64,000 nucleotides of DNA from Mucilaginibacter sp. (GTDB taxonomy: Bacteria; Bacteroidota; Bacteroidia; Sphingobacteriales; Sphingobacteriaceae): contig JAUCSE010000060.1 of the NCBI GenBank assembly GCA_030445275.1, positions 1 through 64,000 of the forward strand, given 5' to 3'. Below, in pieces: positions 7,785 to 15,097 of the stretch. A program made the translations under genes and the position numbers. The notes below the pieces were generated by a model. That model was not told the DNA's origin and searched no databases. It worked only from the letters and a program-made list of their open reading frames with translations. The number at the start of each line of letters is the position of its first letter. The stretch's first letter is position 1.

Positions 7785-7817
7785 GCCCCTCTTAAATAGT
7801 TTTTAAATTACTTCTTT

Positions 7818-7849
7818 TCCCCCGGTTCAAAAAGCCGGGGGATTTTTTT
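7818..7849 (+). terminator. Rho-independent terminator of glutamine synthetase
   Basis: TCCCCCGG (7818-7825) pairs with CCGGGGGA (7835-7842) and is followed by seven T residues. A textbook intrinsic terminator 33 nt after the stop codon. Confidence 0.9.
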
Positions 7850-7859
7850 GTCTCTCTTC

Positions 7860-8030
7860 ACGCGTCATTGCGAGGTACGAAGACAACCGACCGGAGGGAG
7901 CTCATTAATACCTATTAAAAACAAACACAACATTAATAATCTCTATGCTTTACAAAGCGAATGGATTGAGGTGAACTTGCTTGATCGACCTGCCTATTTA
8001 GAGATTGCTTCGTACCTCGCAATGACGCGT
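7860..8030. repeat. Interspersed palindromic repeat family 1 (GCGTCATTGCGAGG), copy a
   Basis: The ends form perfect 23-bp inverted arms (7860-7882 and 8008-8030) reading ACGCGTCATTGCGAGGTACG and on to GAAG. The interior is about 125 bp with no gene. This is the longest copy in the window; five others are listed. An open frame running through it is a by-product of the palindrome. Confidence 0.85.
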
Positions 8031-8151
8031 TTTTGAAGGCCATCCGCTGACGCACGCGTGCCGCGTATCAAATCATTTTATATTACTACTTTTAAAATAA
8101 AAAAAGAAGTACACGTGATACGCGCACACCGGTAAAGGTAGTCGCAAAAAC

Positions 8152-8295
8152 ATGATAGATATGCTTCATTTTTCGGCAAAGGATCGTATTGAGAGTGCTG
8201 TGGAGGTTATGCTATTCGCTAAAATTAATGAAGCGATAGAAAAGGTAAGGGCGGGAAAAGGCAAAATTCGGTTAATATCAGAGAACCAGGAGTAA
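8152..8295 (+). CDS. Short hypothetical ORF upstream of a methyltransferase
   Basis: ATG at 8152 opens 47 codons (MIDMLHFSAKDRIESAV..., ending KIRLISENQE) and stops one base before the methyltransferase ATG at 8297. The composition is protein-like and the tight spacing suggests translational coupling. No family was recognised; it could be a remnant of a longer gene. Upstream (8058-8130) an inverted repeat pairs GCCGCGTATCA with TGATACGCGC. Low confidence that it is a real gene. Confidence 0.4.
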   Translation: MIDMLHFSAKDRIESAVEVMLFAKINEAIEKVRAGKGKIRLISENQE

Positions 8296-8296
8296 A

Positions 8297-8935
8297 ATGA
8301 ATTCACAGGAAAAAATATTAAACTGTTACAATACAGTGGCCAACGACTATGCAGCTGAGCGTTGGGGCGAACTCTCCAAAAAACATTTGGACACCTTGTT
8401 ATTGAAGGAATTTGCAGCTGTTAATAAAGACAAAGGACTATGTGCCGACTTTGGCTGTGGACCCGGACAAACAACAAGATTTCTGTACGACAATGGTTTA
8501 AAAGACATCATCGGCATTGATCTGTCGCCAGAGATGATCGACGCTGCCCGACGGCTTTCACCTCAAATTAAATTTGAAACTGGGGACTTGTTGAATATCA
8601 GTTATTCGCAGGGGTATCTTGGAAGTGCCCTTGCATTCTATTCGATAGTACATTTTACCACTGACCAAATCAGGAAGTGTTTCGGAGAAATAAACAGGGT
8701 ATTGAAAACAGGAGGAGATTTTTTACTTGCCTTCCACGCCGGAGATGAAATAGTTCATTTTGACAAAGCTCATGACAAAGAAGTGGATATCGATTTATAC
8801 TTCTTTAAAACAGATGACATCATAGCGTTACTCAATGAAGCGGGTTTTAATATAATTGAAGCCATAGAAAGGCGTCCGCATGAAGATGCGGAATTCCAAA
8901 GCACGCGGGCCTATATCTGGGCCGTGAAAAAGTAA
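8297..8935 (+). CDS. Class I SAM-dependent methyltransferase
   Basis: 212 residues with SAM-binding motif I DFGCGPGQ at residues 51-58, followed by the acidic loop IGIDLSPEMIDAARR, and a UbiE/methyltransferase-11 type fold. LKTGGDFLLAFHAG is the later strand of the same fold. The substrate is unknown; proteins of this type often act on small molecules. It lies just after a short ORF and is bounded by family-1 repeats on both sides, so it may be an accessory gene. Confidence 0.85.
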   Translation: MNSQEKILNCYNTVANDYAAERWGELSKKHLDTLLLKEFAAVNKDKGLCADFGCGPGQTTRFLYDNGLKDIIGIDLSPEMIDAARRLSPQIKFETGDLLNISYSQGYLGSALAFYSIVHFTTDQIRKCFGEINRVLKTGGDFLLAFHAGDEIVHFDKAHDKEVDIDLYFFKTDDIIALLNEAGFNIIEAIERRPHEDAEFQSTRAYIWAVKK

Positions 8936-8952
8936 AGGATGTTCCTTTCCCC

Positions 8953-9052
8953 ACGCGTCATTGCGAGGTACGAAGCAATCCCTGATTGGTATAGCGGCTT
9001 TGTTGGTTTACTTTGTAAGTAGGGGATCGCCGCGCTACGCTCGTAATGACGT
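8953..9052. repeat. Interspersed palindromic repeat family 1, copy b
   Basis: Left end ACGCGTCATTGCGAGGTACG..GCAATC, right end in the reverse orientation but degraded (CTACGCTCGTAATGACGT). It lies between convergent genes (methyltransferase and gamma-glutamylcyclotransferase) and may serve as their terminator. Confidence 0.75.
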
Positions 9053-9073
9053 GGTTTAATATTTTAATAACAG

Positions 9074-9469
9074 TTACTTTATATACTTCCCCAATCTTAT
9101 CCACAACAAACCATCAACCGGCAAATTGTAAACATAAACCCAACACTCAACTGGGCTGTCAATGGTTTCAATGATCGTCAATACCCTTAAAAATAAATTC
9201 GGTTGTTCTTGATCATCGCCAAAACCTTCATAATCGTCAATAAATTCCAAAACTTTCGCTGGCTCATCCATCAGGTAAATACTGCCGTGCACATATTGAT
9301 CAATGTTGGTATCTATGACAGCCCCCGGGTATTCACCCGCATTATAAAGCTGACCTTTAAATTTGCCCTGTTGTAACAAGGTACAATGTTGCTGCAAATA
9401 AGCGCCGTAGCTGTTGTCACTATTCAGCAGGGTACCGTAAACAAACAGATATGGGTTGATGTGTTTCAT
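9074..9469 (-). CDS. Gamma-glutamylcyclotransferase family protein (AIG2/GGACT-like)
   Basis: About 131 residues from the preferred ATG at 9469 (MKHINPYLFVYGTLL); a longer frame from 9526 adds an unsupported 19-residue extension. The YGTLL motif near residue 10 and the acidic catalytic region FIDDYEGFGDD are hallmarks of the family. Members release 5-oxoproline from gamma-glutamyl amino acids or gamma-glutamylamines. It is divergent from the glutamine-synthetase-like gene at 9590, whose relatives make gamma-glutamylamines, so the two may work on the same class of compound. That link is inferred. Confidence 0.82.
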   Translation of the reverse strand: MKHINPYLFVYGTLLNSDNSYGAYLQQHCTLLQQGKFKGQLYNAGEYPGAVIDTNIDQYVHGSIYLMDEPAKVLEFIDDYEGFGDDQEQPNLFLRVLTIIETIDSPVECWVYVYNLPVDGLLWIRLGKYIK

Positions 9470-9589
9470 TGATTTAAACAAAGATAGGGGTAAACGCATA
9501 TGAATAGCTGCTAACAATGGCAGCAAATTTTTTATTGTTTACACCTTTATAACTATCTTGCTTGCTGTAACCGCCCTATCCATTGTACC

Positions 9590-10948
9590 ATGAACGAGGA
9601 ACAGATTAAAGCATATATAGAAGAAAATAAAATAAAGAAGATCAAATTCGCTTTTGCCGATATTGATGGTGTTTTGCGTGGCAAAGTGATCCATCCAAAT
9701 AAGTTTATTGATGGCTTGCAAAGCGGCTATGGCTTTTGCGATGTGGTTTTTGGCTGGGACAGCAGCGATGTTTGTTATGATAATGTGCAGTTAACAGGCT
9801 GGCATACCGGTTATCCAGATAAACTTTGCCGTATTGATCTTTCTACATTGCGCAACGTGCCCTGGCAAGATAATATCCCCTTCTTTTTGGCCGATTACAG
9901 TGATCCACATGGCGATGGTCTGCCTGCCTGCCCGCGCAGTTTGCTGAAACACATCACTAAGCAGTGTGAAGATTTGGGCTATCATGCCGAGTTTGCACAA
10001 GAGTTTGAGTGGTTCAATTTCAGGGAAACGCCGCAATCCATCAACGATAAAAATTTTACCAACATCAATACCCTTACACCGGGTATGTTTGGTTACTCCA
10101 TACTGCGCACATCAGAGAACAGTGATTTTTATTATGATCTGTTTAACCTGCTTACTCAGTTTAATATACCTATTGAGGGCCTGCATACCGAAACAGGTCC
10201 GGGGGTATATGAAGCTGCAATAGCACATGACGAGGTGTTGAGTGCTGCCGATAAAGCGGTGCTATTCAAAACCGCGGTAAAAGAGATTGCTTACAAGCAT
10301 GGCATTATGGCATCGTTCATGGCCAAATGGAACGAAAGCCTGCCCGGCTGCAGCGGACACATACACCAAAGCCTGTGGAGCAAGGACAAAAGCGAGAACC
10401 TGTTTTTCAGTGCCGCTGACGAGCATAAAATGAGCGACTTACATAAGCACTATCTTGCCGGACAACTGCATTGCATGCCCCATCTGTTGCCTATGTACGC
10501 CCCAACCATTAACAGCTATAAACGCCTGGTTGAAGGGGCCTGGGCGCCAACTACCCTTACCTGGGGAGTGGAAAACAGAACAACCGCATTGCGCGTCATC
10601 AACACCACACCTGCATTAACCCGCCTGGAAACTCGTATTCCGGGTTCTGATACCAACCCTTACCTGGCCATGGCCGCCGCATTAGCTTCGGGCTTGTATG
10701 GTATAAAACATAAGCTGGGGCTAAAAATACCTCAAACTATCGGCAATGGTTACCAGGATAAAAAGAATGGTGTACTGGCAACTAATCTGCATGATGCCGC
10801 TACAGCTATGCAAAACTCTGCCCTGGCTAAAGAGCTTTTTGGCGAAGGTTTTGTAGAGCACTTTACCCAAACCCGCTTCTGGGAGCACCGCCAATATGCC
10901 AAACACGTTACCGATTGGGAGTTGAAAAGGTATTTTGAGATTATTTAG
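9590..10948 (+). CDS. Glutamine synthetase family protein (type I-like, possible gamma-glutamylamine synthetase)
   Basis: 452 residues. The N-terminal beta-grasp segment (KFAFADIDGVLRGKVI) precedes the catalytic domain with FAQEFEWF, GLHTETGPGVYEA, GCSGHIHQSLW and RLETRIPGSDTNPYLAMAAAL. The last motif is typical of the GSI/PuuA branch. It differs from the true GSII gene at 6774, so a side reaction such as gamma-glutamylation of an amine is more likely than housekeeping glutamine synthesis. The divergent cyclotransferase supports this. Substrate unproven. A palindromic repeat of the GxxExxY-associated family follows directly after the stop. Confidence 0.85.
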   Translation: MNEEQIKAYIEENKIKKIKFAFADIDGVLRGKVIHPNKFIDGLQSGYGFCDVVFGWDSSDVCYDNVQLTGWHTGYPDKLCRIDLSTLRNVPWQDNIPFFLADYSDPHGDGLPACPRSLLKHITKQCEDLGYHAEFAQEFEWFNFRETPQSINDKNFTNINTLTPGMFGYSILRTSENSDFYYDLFNLLTQFNIPIEGLHTETGPGVYEAAIAHDEVLSAADKAVLFKTAVKEIAYKHGIMASFMAKWNESLPGCSGHIHQSLWSKDKSENLFFSAADEHKMSDLHKHYLAGQLHCMPHLLPMYAPTINSYKRLVEGAWAPTTLTWGVENRTTALRVINTTPALTRLETRIPGSDTNPYLAMAAALASGLYGIKHKLGLKIPQTIGNGYQDKKNGVLATNLHDAATAMQNSALAKELFGEGFVEHFTQTRFWEHRQYAKHVTDWELKRYFEII

Positions 10949-10953
10949 CTTAG

Positions 10954-11066
10954 TTGTCTGAACCGGGATTAAGCGGATTGTTTGGATTTTGATTTGCAAG
11001 TAAAAATCATGGTTAATCCTTTAATCTGATGAATCCCGGTTCATACAAAAAGTAATTCAGACAAAA
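10954..11066. repeat. GxxExxY-associated palindromic repeat, copy a (5' flank)
   Basis: Begins TTGTCTGAACCGGGATTAAG and ends AATCCCGGTTCAT..TTCAGACAAAAA. The arms CTGAACCGGGATT and AATCCCGGTTCA pair, with an inner GGATT/AATCC pair, giving a long imperfect hairpin. A direct copy lies at 11541-11661 on the other side of the GxxExxY gene. Confidence 0.8.
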
Positions 11067-11080
11067 ACAAACAAAACTAC

Positions 11081-11470
11081 ATGGATCAACTGAAACATGA
11101 TGAGATAACACGGCGGGTGATTGGATGTGCCATGAAAGTTCATGCGGTACTTGGTAATGGATTTCAGGAGGTCATATATCAACGGGCACTGGAGCTGGAA
11201 ATGGCTTTTGAAGGACTTATTTTTGAACGCGAAAAAGAAATGCCGATTTACTACCGGGATGAGGAAATCGGAGTCCGCAGAGTTGATTTTTTTGTTGAGG
11301 GGTTAATTATGGTAGGATTAAAAGCCATTATTGAACTAGAGCCAGTTCACTTAGCTCAGGGCATTAACTATCTTGAAGCTTATAATATGGAAATCGGTTT
11401 ACTCATAAATTTCGGCAGTAAATCATTAATGTTTAAACGATTGTTGAACAAAAAGTTTAGAGAAGATTAA
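11081..11470 (+). CDS. GxxExxY protein (PD-(D/E)XK nuclease-like), altered active site
   Basis: 129 residues. The signature is GFQEVIY at residues 27-33, preceded by MKVHAVLGN. The family has a small PD-(D/E)XK-like core: an Asp (here D69 in RRVDFFVEG) and then an ExK motif. At the ExK position this copy reads V-G-L-K (residues 78-81) where relatives usually read V-E-L-K, so the catalytic Glu appears replaced by Gly. The remainder (PVHLAQGINYLEAYNMEIGL, then LINFG) is well preserved. The gene lies between direct copies of a palindromic repeat; copies of the repeat without a gene lie at 22373 and 48103. The function of the family is not established. Confidence 0.88.
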   Translation: MDQLKHDEITRRVIGCAMKVHAVLGNGFQEVIYQRALELEMAFEGLIFEREKEMPIYYRDEEIGVRRVDFFVEGLIMVGLKAIIELEPVHLAQGINYLEAYNMEIGLLINFGSKSLMFKRLLNKKFRED

Positions 11471-11477
11471 AGTTAAG

Positions 11478-11535
11478 CTGTCTGAACCGGAATTAAGTGG
11501 ATTTATCAGATTTTTAGGATTTGATTTGCAAGTAG
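11478..11535. repeat. GxxExxY-associated repeat, partial left half
   Basis: CTGTCTGAACCGGAATTAAGTGG through GATTTGCAAGTA. It matches only the left half of the full repeat and is immediately followed by a complete copy, suggesting one copy inserted into or recombined with another. Confidence 0.65.
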
Positions 11536-11540
11536 CTAAA

Positions 11541-11661
11541 TTGTCTGAACCGGGATTAAGCAGATTTGCCAGATTTTTTTGGATTTTGATTTGCGGGTAA
11601 AAATCGTGGTTAATCCCTTAATCGGAGAAATCCCGATTCAGACAAAAAAGTTCAGACAAAA
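11541..11661. repeat. GxxExxY-associated palindromic repeat, copy b (3' flank)
   Basis: Begins TTGTCTGAACCGGGATTAAG and ends GAAATCCCGATTCAGACAAA followed by TTCAGACAAAA. Same orientation as copy a, so the GxxExxY gene is bracketed by direct repeats that are each palindromic. Confidence 0.8.
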
Positions 11662-11725
11662 TCAGGCCGTACAAAAATTCGTTATTCCATAATATTATTT
11701 AATCTTTGTAGCCTAAATTATGTAA

Positions 11726-12763
11726 ATGGACTATTCTGTCATTGTTAGAAAAGCATGGGAGGGTTATGATGCTTCAAAAAACATCAAGCTTATTGAAGAT
11801 ATCAGCGCCATGGTATCAACCAATCATGTTTACCGCATCACCTTTGATGACGACGATATAATTATTGCCAAGTTATCCTACTTTGGCAAGTTTGAGCATT
11901 TTAAAGAGGATCACCGCATTATTCAAACCTTAGCCAATAACCTGCTTTATCCGTTCGAAAACCTGCTGGCGCGTTCTTTATTAAAAAATAACCGGGTTTA
12001 TATTTATCATTACAAGCATGGCAAAACCGATGCCTGGGTAGTATTTTATAATCCTACACGGATCTTACAACGCCTGCCGCGCAGGCTCGATGAAAACCAT
12101 ATCAAAAAACTAGGGCAGCAGGTAGGTAAATTCCATAAAGCCTGTTCACGGGTTAAAAATGTGCTGCCCAAATCGTCAAAAACGCTGCGTACCGATATAT
12201 CCTCGCTGCTAACTCAGCTTAACAGCAATGAACAGGACTTTGGTACAGGAATGCAGGCCGATTTTTTAAAATATCATTGCGAAACCTTTTTAAAGAATCG
12301 CTCCAAGTATAACATGAGCTCGTTCGAGATCATCCCGGTATTTATTGACTGGAATATCGGCAACTTCTCGGTTACCCCAAACCTGGAGCTTTATTCGCGC
12401 TGGGATTATGATTGGTTCAGGATGAGCTACCGTGTACTTGACTTTTACTTTTTTAGCCGGGTAGTATCAGATATTGGCGACCGTACGGTCTTTAGTTACG
12501 TGATCAATACCATGATGGAAGACAGGTTCATTATCTTCCTGAAGGAATATCATAAAGTGAACCCGTTAACAGCTGATGAGATCAGGTTTATGAGGGAAGC
12601 TTACCGCTTTTTTATATTGAATTATGTAATTAAGGATGGCAAGCACTTTTTTAGCGAGCAATATGCCCAAAAACTGCAATCAGAGGCATTTAATGTTTAC
12701 CTGCCGTCAGTCGATAGGGATTTTGATGCCGAAAAAATCATCGAAGCATTGAAATTAAAATAA
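11726..12763 (+). CDS. Phosphotransferase (aminoglycoside/choline-kinase-like fold)
   Basis: 345 residues. N-terminal lobe: DDDIIIAKLSYFGKFEHFKE has the candidate ATP-binding Lys and a nearby Glu. C-terminal lobe: PVFIDWNIGNFSV has the catalytic-loop Asp and Asn, and SRWDYDWFR supplies a metal-binding Asp. This arrangement fits the APH/choline kinase superfamily. The substrate is unknown; antibiotic resistance is not implied. It is followed 64 nt later by a HAD-type phosphatase-like gene in the same direction, so a phosphorylation/dephosphorylation pair is conceivable. The start ATG follows a GTAGCC..AAATT stretch with no SD. Confidence 0.7.
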   Translation: MDYSVIVRKAWEGYDASKNIKLIEDISAMVSTNHVYRITFDDDDIIIAKLSYFGKFEHFKEDHRIIQTLANNLLYPFENLLARSLLKNNRVYIYHYKHGKTDAWVVFYNPTRILQRLPRRLDENHIKKLGQQVGKFHKACSRVKNVLPKSSKTLRTDISSLLTQLNSNEQDFGTGMQADFLKYHCETFLKNRSKYNMSSFEIIPVFIDWNIGNFSVTPNLELYSRWDYDWFRMSYRVLDFYFFSRVVSDIGDRTVFSYVINTMMEDRFIIFLKEYHKVNPLTADEIRFMREAYRFFILNYVIKDGKHFFSEQYAQKLQSEAFNVYLPSVDRDFDAEKIIEALKLK

Positions 12764-12827
12764 GTAATGGTTTAAAATAGCTTAATATTTAAGCATATTG
12801 CAGCCATATTACATCAATACTTAAAAC

Positions 12828-13697
12828 ATGCAACGAATAGATAACTTTAAATCCATTATTGACAGGTATAAGGTTGTTTTTTTTGATGCTTTTGGCGTAT
12901 TAAAGAATTATAACGGGCTGTTGCCTGGCATTGAGCGCACATTTGCTTACCTCGAACAGCAAAACAAGGAGTATTACATTGTTACTAACGATGCCTCGCG
13001 CAGCCCTGCACAACTGGCAGAATCATATCAGATAAAGGGATTGCATACCATAACTCCCGATCATATCATATCATCAGGTATGCTTACTAAAGATTATCTT
13101 GATCTTAAGGTAAATGACGGAATCGTAGCCTACCTGGGTACCCCGGATTCGGCTCATTATATTGATAGTTCGGGCTTGCATACTTTGCCGGTGAGCCAGA
13201 TAGACGCTACCAATATTGATAAGGTAAACGCCCTCATATTTTTAGATGATGAGGGTTTTAACTGGTTCGAGGATCTGAATAAAACCGTAAATATACTGCG
13301 TAAACGTGCCATACCCGTCATTGTAGCCAATACAGATCATGCTTACCCGGTAACTAAACATGACGTATCCATAGCCATAGGGGGGATAGCCAGCATGGTT
13401 GAAAAAATTGTAGGCAAGGAGTTTATCCGTTTTGGTAAGCCCGACTCGCAGATGTTCATGTTTGCTTATGATCTGCTGCGCGATCAGGGGCCTATCAGCA
13501 AAAAGGATGTGGTAATGGTGGGCGATACTCTGCAAACTGATATCCTGGGCGGCAATAAATTCGGACTTGATACGGTGCTGGTACTGTCTGGCAACACCCA
13601 GGCCACAGATGCCGAGAACAGGATCAACGCGACAGGGATAGTGCCTACCTATATTTGTGATTCGGCTGTGGTGGAGTATGACGAGCTTGGGTTTTAA
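12828..13697 (+). CDS. HAD-superfamily class IIA hydrolase-like protein (NagD-type)
   Basis: 289 residues. Motif I is FFDAFGVL: the nucleophilic Asp is present but the usual second Asp (DxD) is Phe, as in the D-x-W/F-G-V subgroup. Motif II is IVTNDASR, motif III has the Lys in RFGKPDSQMF, and motif IV is MVGDTLQTDILGG. The insertion between motifs II and III is the long C2a-type cap of class IIA. Substrate is unknown; sugar phosphates are common for relatives. It is the second gene of a likely pair with the kinase-like protein at 11726. Confidence 0.82.
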   Translation: MQRIDNFKSIIDRYKVVFFDAFGVLKNYNGLLPGIERTFAYLEQQNKEYYIVTNDASRSPAQLAESYQIKGLHTITPDHIISSGMLTKDYLDLKVNDGIVAYLGTPDSAHYIDSSGLHTLPVSQIDATNIDKVNALIFLDDEGFNWFEDLNKTVNILRKRAIPVIVANTDHAYPVTKHDVSIAIGGIASMVEKIVGKEFIRFGKPDSQMFMFAYDLLRDQGPISKKDVVMVGDTLQTDILGGNKFGLDTVLVLSGNTQATDAENRINATGIVPTYICDSAVVEYDELGF

Positions 13698-13738
13698 AGG
13701 ATCTCTTTAAATATTTCTGAAAAGCCTGGCCTTTTGCG

Positions 13739-13847
13739 ATTCCTTCCTTGGGGAAGGGGAGGTAAGGGTTTATTGAATATTGCCGAATCGTATCACACGT
13801 ATAAACCCCACACATAAACCAACCGCATCCCTCCCAAGGGAGGGAAT
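13739..13847. repeat. G/C-rich inverted repeat (CCCTCCC family)
   Basis: ATTCCTTCCTTGGGGAAGGG at the left pairs with CCCTCCCAAGGGAGGGAAT at the right; inner TAAGGGTTTAT pairs with ATAAACCCC. It lies between the HAD gene and galT. A related element is at 36391-36476. Confidence 0.65.
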
Positions 13848-13924
13848 TAATCTCGTTTTAGCACTAAAAATGTCTTCCTGACAAATATTTTTATTAATAA
13901 ATGTATCACTTACATTTATTTTTT

Positions 13925-13932
13925 TACTTTTG
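13925..13932 (+). promoter_or_regulatory. Candidate -7 box of galT (TACTTTTG)
   Basis: TACTTTTG fits TAnnTTTG and lies 64 nt upstream of the galT ATG. A small hairpin TGGCG/CGCCA lies between it and the gene. Confidence 0.4.
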
Positions 13933-13996
13933 GATCAACAAAGGCATTAACCCCGTGCCTGGCGTTTAGTCGCCAAACCTGAATTAATTTAACGTG

Positions 13997-15052
13997 ATGA
14001 ACAACGAAAACTTTGATCTGAAAGAACATCCGCACAGTCGTTTGAACATTTTAACCGGCGATTGGATATTGGTATCCCCGCACCGTACAAAACGCCCATG
14101 GCAAGGTAAAGTAGAGGCTGCACAAGTTGATACACGACCTGAATATGATCCCAATTGCTATTTATGCCCAGGCAACAAAAGAGCTGACGGAAGTGAAAAT
14201 CCTGACTATACGGGCAGTTATGTTTTTACTAATGATTACTCATCTTTATTACTTAATACACCTGATGGCGGGTTAAATGATGATGAACTGCTGGTAGCTA
14301 ACAGCCAGCGTGGTATATGTAAGGTAATCAGCTTTTCGCAAAGACATGATCTTACATTACCACAAATGGAAACCGAAGATATCCGTAAGGTTGTTGATGT
14401 ATGGCAGAATGAATATCAAAATCTGTCAACCTATCCCTGGATCAAACACATTCAGATATTTGAGAATAAAGGCGATATTATGGGTTGCAGTAATCCTCAC
14501 CCACACGGGCAAATCTGGGCGCAAAACAGCATCCCGGTTGAGGTGGCCAAAGAAACCCAGCAACAGAAAAATCATTTTGAGCAAAAGGGCCACAGCCTGC
14601 TGAGCGATTATGTAGAACTGGAACTTAAACGCCAGGAACGTGTTGTTTTTGAGAACGAGCATTTTGTGGTACTGGTACCATTTTGGGCGGTTTGGCCCTA
14701 CGAAACCATGATAGTAAGTAAAAGACATATCACCAGTCTGCTTTATTTTACTGACGACGAAAAGACGGCTTTAGCGGATGCCATTAAACGATTGACCGTG
14801 AGATACGATAATATGTTCGAAACATCGTTCCCGTATTCTTCAGGCATGCACCAGTCGCCGGTAAATATGGGCGAGCAGCCTTACTGGCATTGGCATATGC
14901 ACTTTTATCCACCATTGTTACGGTCGGCAACAGTTAAAAAGTTTATGGTAGGGTACGAGATGCTGGCCAATCCGCAGCGTGATATAACCGCTGAATTTGC
15001 TGCTGACAGATTAAGAAATTTAAGTGAAGTGCATTATAAAGCTAATGGATAA
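13997..15052 (+). CDS. galT: Galactose-1-phosphate uridylyltransferase
   Basis: Leloir-pathway enzyme exchanging UDP between glucose-1-phosphate and galactose-1-phosphate. The active-site motif NPHPHGQIW is present near residue 170, with the Zn-type cysteines in DPNCYLCPG around residue 55 and the C-terminal HWHMHFYPP. The length, about 351 residues, is normal. ATG 13997 is chosen over the adjacent in-frame GTG at 13994. galM follows after 45 nt in the same direction, so they are probably one operon. No galactokinase gene is in the window. Confidence 0.95.
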   Translation: MNNENFDLKEHPHSRLNILTGDWILVSPHRTKRPWQGKVEAAQVDTRPEYDPNCYLCPGNKRADGSENPDYTGSYVFTNDYSSLLLNTPDGGLNDDELLVANSQRGICKVISFSQRHDLTLPQMETEDIRKVVDVWQNEYQNLSTYPWIKHIQIFENKGDIMGCSNPHPHGQIWAQNSIPVEVAKETQQQKNHFEQKGHSLLSDYVELELKRQERVVFENEHFVVLVPFWAVWPYETMIVSKRHITSLLYFTDDEKTALADAIKRLTVRYDNMFETSFPYSSGMHQSPVNMGEQPYWHWHMHFYPPLLRSATVKKFMVGYEMLANPQRDITAEFAADRLRNLSEVHYKANG

Positions 15053-15097
15053 GTAAAAAATACTAATTTTAAATCTCCAATATAAACCAGCTATTTT

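Noticed and set aside
7848..8036. Open frame across the family-1 repeat after glutamine synthetase
   Set aside because: It is the translation of a palindromic repeat with no protein-like sequence; the same frame recurs wherever the repeat occurs.
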